Shown: positions 19,097-27,105 of the stretch, one piece after another | How positions within the stretch are numbered: position 1 is the first letter of the stretch | How the letters are laid out: each line of letters opens with the position of its first letter | NCBI GenBank assembly: GCA_043557195.1 | Contig: CP121314.1 | Span: 434,001-498,000 of the forward strand | DNA: 64,000 bases | Direction: 5' to 3' | Source: Jejuia sp043557195 | GTDB taxonomy: Bacteria > Bacteroidota > Bacteroidia > Flavobacteriales > Flavobacteriaceae | Made by a program: the position numbers and the translations under genes | The notes under the pieces: generated by a model | What the model was told of the DNA's origin: nothing | The model's input: only the letters and a program-made list of their open reading frames with translations | Databases searched by the model: none

Positions 19097-19097
19097 A

Positions 19098-19823
19098 TTA
19101 AAACATAAGCTTTTTAATATTATCCATATAACCTCTACTAACTCTAACCACATCGCCATTTAACATGGTTACATCGTAGCTTTTAGTATATTTATTTAGC
19201 TCTTTAACTTTGTTTAAGTTTATTATTGATGAGCGATGAACCCTAATAAAGACTTCATTATTCAACTTTTCCTCTAATGTTGAAATACCATAATTACTCA
19301 AAAATGTTTGATCGTTCACTACGATTTTCGAGTAGTCCCCATAAGCTTCAATTCTTATTACATCTTCTAAACTTAAGGTTACCAACTTGTTTTGGCTTTG
19401 TACTAAAATGCGCTTTGGATATTGTGATGTCTCCATCAATAGACTCTCCGTTAAAGGACGCGCGTTGTTATATAAATTATCACGCAGTTTTTCAATTGAA
19501 GTATTAAATCGCTCTTTAGTATAGGGTTTTAATAAATAATCAATGGCATGAACTTCAAAAGCCTTTAAAGCATACTGATCGTAAGCTGTAGAGAAAATAA
19601 TTTGAGGCAATTCTTCTAAATGTGTTAAAACATCAAACCCTGTCATTCCAGGCATTTGTATATCTAAAAACACCAAATCTGGTTTAAATTCATTAATCAG
19701 TTTTACGGCATCTACACCATTATTTGCTTCACCTAAAAGTATTAGATCTTCATAATCTTCAAGATATTCCTTGATCAATTGACGTCCAGCAGATTCGTCA
19801 TCTACGATAATAACTTTCCTCAT
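19098..19823 (-). CDS. LytTR-family response regulator
   Basis: A 241-residue two-component regulator. The receiver domain (1-120) has DDE at 8-10, the phospho-acceptor D54 in VFLDIQMPG, and the conserved lysine in YLLKPY near 105. The C-terminal LytTR DNA-binding domain (about 135-238) contains IRIEAYGDYSKI and FIRVHRSSIINL. Its start overlaps the kinase stop by 4 bp (ATGA type), so the two are coupled. Probable targets are its own promoter and the divergent beta-barrel receptor gene, where inverted CGACGA sites are present. Confidence 0.94.
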   Translation of the reverse strand: MRKVIIVDDESAGRQLIKEYLEDYEDLILLGEANNGVDAVKLINEFKPDLVFLDIQMPGMTGFDVLTHLEELPQIIFSTAYDQYALKAFEVHAIDYLLKPYTKERFNTSIEKLRDNLYNNARPLTESLLMETSQYPKRILVQSQNKLVTLSLEDVIRIEAYGDYSKIVVNDQTFLSNYGISTLEEKLNNEVFIRVHRSSIINLNKVKELNKYTKSYDVTMLNGDVVRVSRGYMDNIKKLMF

Positions 19824-20896
19824 ATTGAAAAATTAATTTTTAAACCTTGAGGTAAATTATCAGATAAACTCAAAGAAGTTTTATACATTTTTTCCAATCT
19901 CAACTTGGTGTTAGTTAGCCCAATACCCTTTTCAAATGCATTATTTTTATCCTTTAACCCAATACCTGTATCTGCAATTTCAAATGCTAACTGTCCATTT
20001 TTCTTTTGAATTGTGATTGCTATTTTTCCTCCTTCAACTAAAGAAGATAGCCCATGTTTTATTGAATTTTCCACTAATGGTTGCAGCAACATTGGCGGTA
20101 TCATCTCATTCATAATAGATTCATCAACATTCACTTCAATATCCAAACGTTCTTGAAACCGTTCTTTTTCTAATGCCAAATATTTATTCACAAAGTTAAT
20201 TTCTTCTTTAATAGTTACTTTTTCAACCTGTGAAGCTTTCAATTGATACCTAAATAAATCGGATAATTCTGCTATTAAGTTTCGTGTATGTTCATTTTCA
20301 GCAGGTACAGAGGCACTAATGGTATTAAATATATTATATAAAAAATGTGGGTTTAACTGTGCTTTTAATGCTGATAGTTCACTTTTTAAAGCAGCAGTTC
20401 TAAGCTCTCCTTCTAAACGTATTTTTCTTTGATTTTCAAGATAATAGTTATAAGAATGAAAGATGCCGAATTGTAATGTATAAAACAAAGCAGGAATATA
20501 GATATCCCATACTCTGGCCACTCCTCCTAAATGCCCCCATTCAAAAAAATCACATATTACATAATATAATTGTTGCCAAATAATTACAAATGCGGGAAGT
20601 AAAATAATATGTAGTAGCACCTTTTTTGATGTTTTCCAGTACTTTAATTTTCTAAACAAAAACCACCATATGGGATAGGTTATAATTGCTTTAAGAATAT
20701 AGTCTACTCCCACGGTATTCATAAACTCCATAAAGTCAAAAATGGCAGATTCTCCATTATTCCACCTACTACTATTTACTGTTATTGCAACATGATACGC
20801 AAATGCCCAAAACAAATAAAAGCAAATAAAAAAAATAATTTCTCTAATGTTAATACCAATTAAGCGCTTATCAAAGAATGACTTACTTGATTCCAT
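19820..20896 (-). CDS. LytS/YehU-type sensor histidine kinase
   Basis: A 358-residue membrane kinase. Four hydrophobic helices lie at about 20-40, 66-82, 93-115 and 131-150. A short coiled coil then leads to the His_kinase domain with phospho-acceptor H184 in LNPHFLYNIFNTIS and an ATPase domain with PPMLLQPLVENSIKHG and ADTGIGL. There is no extracellular sensor domain, so the signal may be sensed in the membrane or relayed from the receptor encoded divergently. A perfect minus-strand -7 box TAAATTTG lies at 20912-20919. Confidence 0.94.
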   Translation of the reverse strand: MESSKSFFDKRLIGINIREIIFFICFYLFWAFAYHVAITVNSSRWNNGESAIFDFMEFMNTVGVDYILKAIITYPIWWFLFRKLKYWKTSKKVLLHIILLPAFVIIWQQLYYVICDFFEWGHLGGVARVWDIYIPALFYTLQFGIFHSYNYYLENQRKIRLEGELRTAALKSELSALKAQLNPHFLYNIFNTISASVPAENEHTRNLIAELSDLFRYQLKASQVEKVTIKEEINFVNKYLALEKERFQERLDIEVNVDESIMNEMIPPMLLQPLVENSIKHGLSSLVEGGKIAITIQKKNGQLAFEIADTGIGLKDKNNAFEKGIGLTNTKLRLEKMYKTSLSLSDNLPQGLKINFSI

Positions 20897-20911
20897 ATTA
20901 TAAATTTTCTA

Positions 20912-21059
20912 CAAATTTAAAGTTAGTATATTTTTTTGGCTTTCACTTTCCGACGAGTTGACCTATATAAAGTTAAATAGTCCAAGTCCATTCGTCGCTT
21001 CAAAAGCCCACTCATCATTTCTTACGTGTAAGATAAGCTCATTGTTAAGACTTTTGAAG
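20912..21059. promoter_or_regulatory. Divergent promoter region with inverted CGACGA sites
   Basis: A minus-strand -7 box (CAAATTTA read on plus, 20912-20919) serves the kinase gene. CGACGAGT at 20951-20958 and ATTCGTCG at 20990-20997 are inverted copies with one mismatch. A second inverted pair CTTCAAAAG (20998-21006) and CTTTTGAAG (21051-21059) is perfect and encloses the palindrome CTTACGTGTAAG (21021-21032). These are candidate LytTR operators or a leader structure of the receptor mRNA. Confidence 0.5.
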
Positions 21060-21076
21060 TATCAAAATTTATTCAC

Positions 21077-23482
21077 ATGAAAACTATTATTCAAATTATC
21101 GCAACGCTTATATGCACATTATCCATGGCTCAATCCACTATAACAGGAATAGTTGTAGATGACAATCTACAAGCAATTCCTGGGGTAATTGTGTCTCTTT
21201 ATAATTCAGATAAATCTGTATTTGTAAAAGCTGCAATAACTGAGGATGACGGCAAATTTTCGATTAAAAACATAAAGGATGGAGATTATATTCTGAATAT
21301 AAAAAGCCTAGGTTTTAAAATTTATGACACATCCATTTTCAAAATCTCAAATTCCGATAAAGATTTTGGAGGGATACAATTAACACCTGCTTCTGAAGAC
21401 TTAGATGAAGTTGTTGTTACTGCTGAAAAGCCGATGGTACAAGTTTTGGCTGATAAAACAGTTTTTAATGTTCAAAATTCAATAAATGCTGCTGGAGATT
21501 CTGGTTTTGAATTATTAAGAAAAGCACCAGGAGTGATTATTGATAACAATGATAATTTAATTGTAGAAGGAAAAACTGGTGTACTGGTTTACATTGATGA
21601 TAAGCCTTCTATTTTAAGAGGTGAAGATTTAACCAATTACTTAAAAAGTATCCAATCTAGCGATATAGAAGCTATTGAAATTATCACACAACCTTCCTCA
21701 AAATACGATGCTGAAGGAAATGCAGGGATAATAAATATAAAGTTTAAACGAGACAAAAGTCTTGGAACAAATGGAACTATTGCCTCTGGCTTAACCTATG
21801 GAGAGTTTGCACGCGTAAACAATTCTGCTTCATTTAATAGCAGAAGTAAAAAAACAAATTTTTATGGCACTTTTAGTAATAGGTTTGGAGAAAGTCTTGG
21901 TTTTATTAACCTTTTTAGACAACAAAACAATACTATTTTTGACGCCCGTACAGAAACTGTATTCGACAATCTAAACAATAATGCTAGATTTGGTTTTGAT
22001 TGGTATAGCTCTAAAAAATCAACCTTTGGCGCTATTGTTTCTGGTAATTTTTCAGATAACAATTCATTTGCAGATTCAAGAACTCCAATTACTCCTGTAG
22101 GAAGTTCAAATCCAGATCAAGTGCTTGTGGCCTCCAGCAATACCGAAAACAACGTCTCCAACCTTTATGCCAATGTTAACTACAAATTTTCGGGTGATAA
22201 TGATATTTCTTTAAATATAGATATTGATTTTGGAAGATATTTTAGAGACAGGGAAAACCTGCAACCAAATCAATATTTTAATGGTAATGAAACTCAAATT
22301 ATAGATGAAATCATAAATTTTATGGTGACACCTATTGACATTGACCTATTTACATCTAAAGTAGACTATGAACAACAATTTCTCAAAGGCAAATTAGGTT
22401 TTGGAGGAAAGTTCTCTAAAGTCATAACCGAAAATCAATTTGATTTTTACGATCGCATAAACGAACAAGATGTTTTAAATACTGAACGTACCAACGATTT
22501 TCAATATGATGAAAATATCAACGCTTTATACATCAATTACAGCTATAAACTTAAAAAGTGGAACATGCAATTTGGACTTCGAATGGAAAATACTGAATCT
22601 GATGGTATTCTCACAAGTCTTCAAGAAGAACAGAATAATCGTGTGAAACGCAGTTATACTGATTGGTTTCCTAGTGGAGGGATAACATATCAATTAAACC
22701 AAAAAAATTCATTTGCATTAAACTATAGTAGACGTATTCAAAGACCAAACTATGCAAGCTTAAACCCGTTTGAATATAAGATTGACGAGTTATCATTTAG
22801 TAAGGGAAATCCCTTCTTACAACCGCAATACACAGACAACCTTAAACTATCACATACATTTAATTACCGTTTAACCACATCAATCAGTTATAGCTTTGTT
22901 ACAGATTATTTTGCAAAAATTACCGAGGCTGTTGGTCAGAGTCAAAACTTTTTAACCACAAGAAATGTTGCAAATCAAAAGGTGATAAATTTAGGAATTA
23001 GTTATCCAACAAGCTTCAATAAATGGTGGAGCATCTATTTTAGTTTAAATGCTTACAGAAGTATTTTTGAAGCTACAAATCCAGATTTTCTTCCTATTTC
23101 GCAAAATACGTTAAGTCTTTATGCCCAAAATACTTTTAAACTTCCAAAAGGATTTAGAGCCGAAGTATCTGGTTGGTACAGTTCGCCTTCTATTTGGGGT
23201 GGCACTTACCAAACCAAAAGTTTAGGATCACTAAATATTGCTTTCCAAAAGAAATTTATGGATGAAAAGATTACCGCAAGATTAAGCTTTAATGATGTAT
23301 TATTTACTTCCCCTTGGCGCGGAGACACTGAATTTGGGGCTTTAACCATTAATGGTAATGGTGGCGGAGATAGCAGGCAGATTCGATTTAATTTAAGCTA
23401 TAACTTTGGAAGTAATGAGGTTAAAAAAGCAAGAAGTAGAAAAACAGGATTAGAAGACGAAAAAAATAGAATTGGCGGTTAA
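21077..23482 (+). CDS. Outer-membrane beta-barrel receptor with a carboxypeptidase-regulatory-like N-terminal domain
   Basis: An 801-residue TonB-receptor-like protein. It has a signal peptide (1-18, ending TLSMAQ), a CarboxypepD_reg-like domain (about 20-105, TGIVVDDNLQAIPGVIVSLYN), a plug-like region (DEVVVTAEKPMVQVLADKTV and the IETITQPSSKYDAEGNAGIINI-type segment near 195-215), and a long barrel of the 'outer membrane beta-barrel family' type. The N-terminus has no clear TonB box. Divergence from a LytTR/histidine kinase pair suggests signal-dependent expression. The substrate is unknown; it is not next to a SusD gene, so it is not an ordinary polysaccharide locus. Confidence 0.9.
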   Translation: MKTIIQIIATLICTLSMAQSTITGIVVDDNLQAIPGVIVSLYNSDKSVFVKAAITEDDGKFSIKNIKDGDYILNIKSLGFKIYDTSIFKISNSDKDFGGIQLTPASEDLDEVVVTAEKPMVQVLADKTVFNVQNSINAAGDSGFELLRKAPGVIIDNNDNLIVEGKTGVLVYIDDKPSILRGEDLTNYLKSIQSSDIEAIEIITQPSSKYDAEGNAGIINIKFKRDKSLGTNGTIASGLTYGEFARVNNSASFNSRSKKTNFYGTFSNRFGESLGFINLFRQQNNTIFDARTETVFDNLNNNARFGFDWYSSKKSTFGAIVSGNFSDNNSFADSRTPITPVGSSNPDQVLVASSNTENNVSNLYANVNYKFSGDNDISLNIDIDFGRYFRDRENLQPNQYFNGNETQIIDEIINFMVTPIDIDLFTSKVDYEQQFLKGKLGFGGKFSKVITENQFDFYDRINEQDVLNTERTNDFQYDENINALYINYSYKLKKWNMQFGLRMENTESDGILTSLQEEQNNRVKRSYTDWFPSGGITYQLNQKNSFALNYSRRIQRPNYASLNPFEYKIDELSFSKGNPFLQPQYTDNLKLSHTFNYRLTTSISYSFVTDYFAKITEAVGQSQNFLTTRNVANQKVINLGISYPTSFNKWWSIYFSLNAYRSIFEATNPDFLPISQNTLSLYAQNTFKLPKGFRAEVSGWYSSPSIWGGTYQTKSLGSLNIAFQKKFMDEKITARLSFNDVLFTSPWRGDTEFGALTINGNGGGDSRQIRFNLSYNFGSNEVKKARSRKTGLEDEKNRIGG

Positions 23483-23540
23483 GTCAAACAAAATATCATC
23501 CATTATCAATCAAAAAATGAAGAGTTAAAATATCTTCATG

Positions 23541-23580
23541 AGAGTAAAAAAGGAAGCAACATTGCTTCCTTTTTTACTCT
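23541..23580. terminator. Bidirectional terminator between convergent genes
   Basis: Perfect 17-bp arms (from AGAGTAAAAAAGG to its inverse) flank an AACATT loop, with A and T runs placed to work on both strands. The right end overlaps the stop codon of the AAA+ gene on the minus strand. Confidence 0.9.
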
Positions 23581-25045
23581 ATATACCACTTATAAAACTG
23601 CCATAGGGATCTTTAAATTGCATACCTTCAGAAAACCTGTTTTTACTTAATTGCTTATATTCTGCCAAAGCCCAAAGCACAAACTCCTTTATAAAATAAC
23701 TATCTTCCTTTCTGAGGTTTGGTTGATATTTTCCTAATAAATCATCTAATGGAGAAATGGCATCTAGCATACTTTTATATTCTTTATCCCTTAAATCATC
23801 CAACAATTCAAAACCTTCTTTCTGATGGAAAAACCAAGACACAATATCATCATAAGGTGTTTCTTCATCTTGCTTTTTTAGCTTTTCAAGTTTTGGAAAG
23901 AATTCTACAAAGAGACTCTTAACGGCTTCACCTATCAAATTATAAGCCACTACTGCAGCACCTTCCTGTTCTCCTTCATATACCAATTCTACTTTTCCCG
24001 TAATAGCTGGAATAACACCAATAAAATCACTTAAACGTAATGTTGTTTTTTCGTCTCCCGTGATTAAGGCACGTCTTTCGGCTGTACTTAATAAATTTTC
24101 AAACGCCGTAATGCTTAACCTTGCACTTACTCCTGATTTGGAATCAATATATTCACTTTCTCTTGCTTCAAAAACAATTTGCTCTAGCAAGTCTTTTGCC
24201 AAATCTGGCACCAATACATTTTCTTTTTGACCTTCAACTAGGTTAGCTTCTTGCTCAGTAATTAAACGCGCTGTTTCAATATCTTCAGGATAATGCGTTA
24301 AAATTTGAGAACCAATCCTGTCTTTTAAAGGTGTAACAATGCTTCCTCTATTGGTATAATCTTCAGGGTTTGCAGTAAATAAAAATTGAATATCTAAAGG
24401 CAAACGCACTTTGAATCCTCTAATTTGAATATCTCCTTCTTGTAAAATATTAAATAATGCTACTTGAATTCTTGCCTGCAAATCAGGTAACTCATTAATT
24501 ACAAAAATACAGCGATTTGCTCTCGGAATCATACCATAATGAATCACCCGGTCATCTGCATAACTCAATTTCAAATTAGCCGCTTTAATAGGATCTACGT
24601 CACCTATTATATCGGCAACCGTTACATCAGGCGTAGCAAGTTTTTCAGCAAAACGTTGACTTCTATGTAACCAAGTAATTGGTGTATCATCTCCCTTTTC
24701 TTTTATCAATTCAATGGCATATCTAGAAATAGGATGTAAAGGGTCATCATTAACATCAGAGCCTTCAACTACAGGAATGTATTCATCCAATAAATTCAAC
24801 ATTAAACGCGCTAGACGTGTTTTGGCTTGTCCGCGTAATCCCAATAAATTAATATTATGTCTTGATAAAATGGCTCGTTCCAGTTCTGGAATCACCGTGT
24901 TTTCATAACCATGAACACCTTCAAACGCTGTTTCTTTATTTTTAATCTTTTGAATCAGGTTATCTCTTAATTCGTTTTTAATTGATTTCGATTGATATCC
25001 TGCTTCTTTTAATGTTCCTAATGTTTTTATATTTTCTATTTTCAT
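23579..25045 (-). CDS. MoxR/ChlI-like AAA+ ATPase
   Basis: A 488-residue AAA+ protein of the magnesium-chelatase/MoxR clade. The P-loop reads GLRGQAKTR (about 69-77), with alanine where the second loop glycine usually stands. The Walker B region reads IFVINELPDL, with asparagine in place of the usual aspartate. Sensor and arginine-finger regions (FLFTANPEDYTNRGSIVTPLKDR) are present. The ATG at 25045 follows the VWA stop codon by one base; an upstream in-frame start at 25090 would overlap that gene. With the VWA protein it forms a chelatase-like pair, probably for protein or cofactor maturation. There is no chlorophyll pathway here, so true magnesium chelation is unlikely. Confidence 0.88.
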   Translation of the reverse strand: MKIENIKTLGTLKEAGYQSKSIKNELRDNLIQKIKNKETAFEGVHGYENTVIPELERAILSRHNINLLGLRGQAKTRLARLMLNLLDEYIPVVEGSDVNDDPLHPISRYAIELIKEKGDDTPITWLHRSQRFAEKLATPDVTVADIIGDVDPIKAANLKLSYADDRVIHYGMIPRANRCIFVINELPDLQARIQVALFNILQEGDIQIRGFKVRLPLDIQFLFTANPEDYTNRGSIVTPLKDRIGSQILTHYPEDIETARLITEQEANLVEGQKENVLVPDLAKDLLEQIVFEARESEYIDSKSGVSARLSITAFENLLSTAERRALITGDEKTTLRLSDFIGVIPAITGKVELVYEGEQEGAAVVAYNLIGEAVKSLFVEFFPKLEKLKKQDEETPYDDIVSWFFHQKEGFELLDDLRDKEYKSMLDAISPLDDLLGKYQPNLRKEDSYFIKEFVLWALAEYKQLSKNRFSEGMQFKDPYGSFISGI

Positions 25046-25046
25046 T

Positions 25047-26177
25047 CTATCCTTTAATTCTCTTTTTTCTATTGGTTTCATAATCTTCAAAAATCATTTC
25101 ACCTAACCCTTTTAGACCTGTGTAAAATGCTTTTCCTTGGTTTGCATAGGTAAACTCACGTACAAATTGCATTAAATAGCTATCCTTCGCAATCATAAAC
25201 GTAGTTATCGGTATGTGCAATCGTCTAGCCTGTTGCGCCATCATGTAACATTTATTTATGATGTGTGAATCTAATCCCATGCTATTTTTATAATACTGTC
25301 CATCTGGCAAACTCAAACAACTGGGTTTACCATCGGTTATCATAAAAATTTGCTTGTTGGTATTACGTTTTCGCCTCAACAAATCCATCGCCAATTCTAA
25401 CCCTGCAACCGTGTTTGTATGATAAGGGCCAACTTTTAAATATGGTAAATCTTTAATTTCAATACGCCATGCATCATTTCCAAAGACAATGATATCTAAA
25501 GTGTCTTTTGGATATCTAGTTGTAATAAGTTCCGCTAATGCCATCGCTACACGTTTTGCGGGCGTTATACGATCTTCACCATACAAAATCATACTGTGGC
25601 TAATGTCAATCATCAACACAGTGCTCATCTGAGATTTATGCAATGTTTCTTCAACCACCAAATCATCTTCAGATAGGGTAAAATCAGAAATACCATGATT
25701 GATTTGTGCATTCTTCAAACTTTCAGTCATCGAAACTTTATCCAAAGCATCTCCGAATTGATACCCTCTAAAATCACCTGTATGTTCATCACCAATACCT
25801 GGACTTTTGCTTTTGTGATTGCCTTGTCCGCTTCGTTTTATCTTTCCAAAAATCTGATCTAATGCTTGTTGTCGAATCGCACGTTCTGTTTTTGCAGTAA
25901 TTGCTAATGATGAACCATTTCCATTAGGATCTATTTCTTCTCTTAAATAACCTTTCTTTTTTAGGTCTTCAATAAAATCCTCAATGGTGTATTCTGGTGT
26001 GGTAAGCTTATACTCTTTATCCAACTCTCGCAACCAGCTAATTGCTTCATCAAAATCTCCAGATGTATGCGTAATTAATTCCTTGAAAATTTCAAAAAGT
26101 GTATCGAAAGGTGATTTATAGGGTGCTTCGTAAGTTTTAAAAACAAACCCTTTTCTAAAAATTTTATTCTCTTTCAT
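25047..26177 (-). CDS. VWA-domain protein, partner of the AAA+ ATPase
   Basis: A 376-residue cytoplasmic protein with a von Willebrand A domain in its second half. The metal-ion-dependent adhesion motif DxSxS is D191, S193 and S195 in LMIDISHSMI; the later MITDGKPSC supplies another MIDAS aspartate. The N-terminal half is helical and charged. The arrangement of a VWA gene directly before a MoxR/ChlI-like gene is the familiar MoxR-VWA (CoxD/CoxE or ChlI/ChlD) set-up, in which the ATPase remodels a target held by the VWA protein. The target is unknown. Confidence 0.88.
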   Translation of the reverse strand: MKENKIFRKGFVFKTYEAPYKSPFDTLFEIFKELITHTSGDFDEAISWLRELDKEYKLTTPEYTIEDFIEDLKKKGYLREEIDPNGNGSSLAITAKTERAIRQQALDQIFGKIKRSGQGNHKSKSPGIGDEHTGDFRGYQFGDALDKVSMTESLKNAQINHGISDFTLSEDDLVVEETLHKSQMSTVLMIDISHSMILYGEDRITPAKRVAMALAELITTRYPKDTLDIIVFGNDAWRIEIKDLPYLKVGPYHTNTVAGLELAMDLLRRKRNTNKQIFMITDGKPSCLSLPDGQYYKNSMGLDSHIINKCYMMAQQARRLHIPITTFMIAKDSYLMQFVREFTYANQGKAFYTGLKGLGEMIFEDYETNRKKRIKG

Positions 26178-26265
26178 TGCAGTATAAAAATACTACATTT
26201 CAAAATAAAACTATTAAGACAACAATCAGATTTATCTATTCTTTAACATGAAAATGCAATATAAA

Positions 26266-26943
26266 CTATTCTACACGACCTAGACCGCTAGAATCTTCAA
26301 TTTTTATATGCTTTCCTACTGTAGAAATTAACCCTTCTTTTTTAAATTGAGATAACACTCTAATGGCAGATTCTGTTGCTGTGCCTACAATATTAGCATA
26401 ATCTTCACGAGACAACACCAAACTTATAGTACCATCAGGATTTGTGCCGAAATTTTTCTCAACGTATAATAAAGTTTCAGCTAAACGTTGTTTAACCGAT
26501 TTTTGTGCCATGTCTACAATTACATCGTCCGCTTCTTTTAAATCATGCGCCATATCCCTTAGCATATCTAAAGTAAACTTCGGATTCCTCTGCAAGTCTG
26601 AAATAATTTCACTCTTAGGAATAAAACAAACTTCCATATCGTTAAGCGCTGTAGCCTGCAGGTTTGAGCTCTCATTTGACACTAATGAACGTTGCCCAAT
26701 TAACTGACCTTTCACAACCATTTTTACAATTTGGTCTTTACCATTTTCACTTAACTTAGTCAGCTTACAAATGCCATCTTTCACGCAGTAAACACCATTT
26801 ATAGTCTCCCCTTCTTCGAAAATCACTTCCCCTTTTCTAATGGTTTTAGATGTTTTACATCCAGAAATTCGAATTAATTCATCCTTAGTTAGTGATTTAA
26901 GCGCGTTAAACTGTTTGATAATGCACTGTTCACATTTGCTCAT
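26266..26943 (-). CDS. Crp/Fnr-family regulator, candidate oxygen sensor
   Basis: A 225-residue regulator counted from the ATG at 26943 (MSKCEQC); an upstream in-frame TTG at 27033 would add an unlikely 30-residue leader. The cyclic-nucleotide-binding-like domain spans about 20-140 and the Crp-type helix-turn-helix about 160-212. C4 and C7 align with C20 and C23 of Escherichia coli Fnr, and C106 (EVCFIP) with C122 (MVCEIP). C29 of Fnr aligns with N13, but this protein has its own C29. The recognition helix has E191 and R195 with Fnr/Crp spacing, which fits recognition of TGA-N6-TCA. Such sites precede ppdK, pflB, ccoI, ccoS and hemN. Confidence 0.9.
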   Translation of the reverse strand: MSKCEQCIIKQFNALKSLTKDELIRISGCKTSKTIRKGEVIFEEGETINGVYCVKDGICKLTKLSENGKDQIVKMVVKGQLIGQRSLVSNESSNLQATALNDMEVCFIPKSEIISDLQRNPKFTLDMLRDMAHDLKEADDVIVDMAQKSVKQRLAETLLYVEKNFGTNPDGTISLVLSREDYANIVGTATESAIRVLSQFKKEGLISTVGKHIKIEDSSGLGRVE

Positions 26944-27037
26944 ACCTATTTTCTTTAATACGGTAAAAATAGCTAAACAATTTGGTAAAACCAATAATTC
27001 GTCATTGATTACACAAATAAACAATTTCATCAAAGCA

Positions 27038-27080
27038 TGACAAATGTCATGTTTTAAAAACTCTATATTTCACAATTTTG
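27038..27080 (+). promoter_or_regulatory. Crp/Fnr-type site plus -7 box upstream of ccoI
   Basis: TGACAAATGTCA (27038-27049) lies within a 16-bp palindrome CATGACA-AA-TGTCATG. The box CAATTTTG (27073-27080) matches TAnnTTTG except for the first base. The centres are 33 bp apart. The ccoI ATG is 25 bp past the box. No matching box was found towards the regulator gene on the other strand. Confidence 0.75.
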
Positions 27081-27105
27081 CTTCAGGTATAAATGAGCAA
27101 ATATT

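Noticed and set aside
23541..23580. An operator for the AAA+/VWA genes
   Set aside because: The perfect inverted repeat lies at the convergent 3' ends of two genes and has A/T runs on both sides, as expected for a bidirectional terminator.
26944..27033. An upstream in-frame TTG that would lengthen the Crp/Fnr protein by 30 residues
   Set aside because: The added stretch is hydrophobic, unlike Fnr leaders, while the ATG at 26943 puts the CxxC pair at the expected place. It would also run almost into the ccoI operator.
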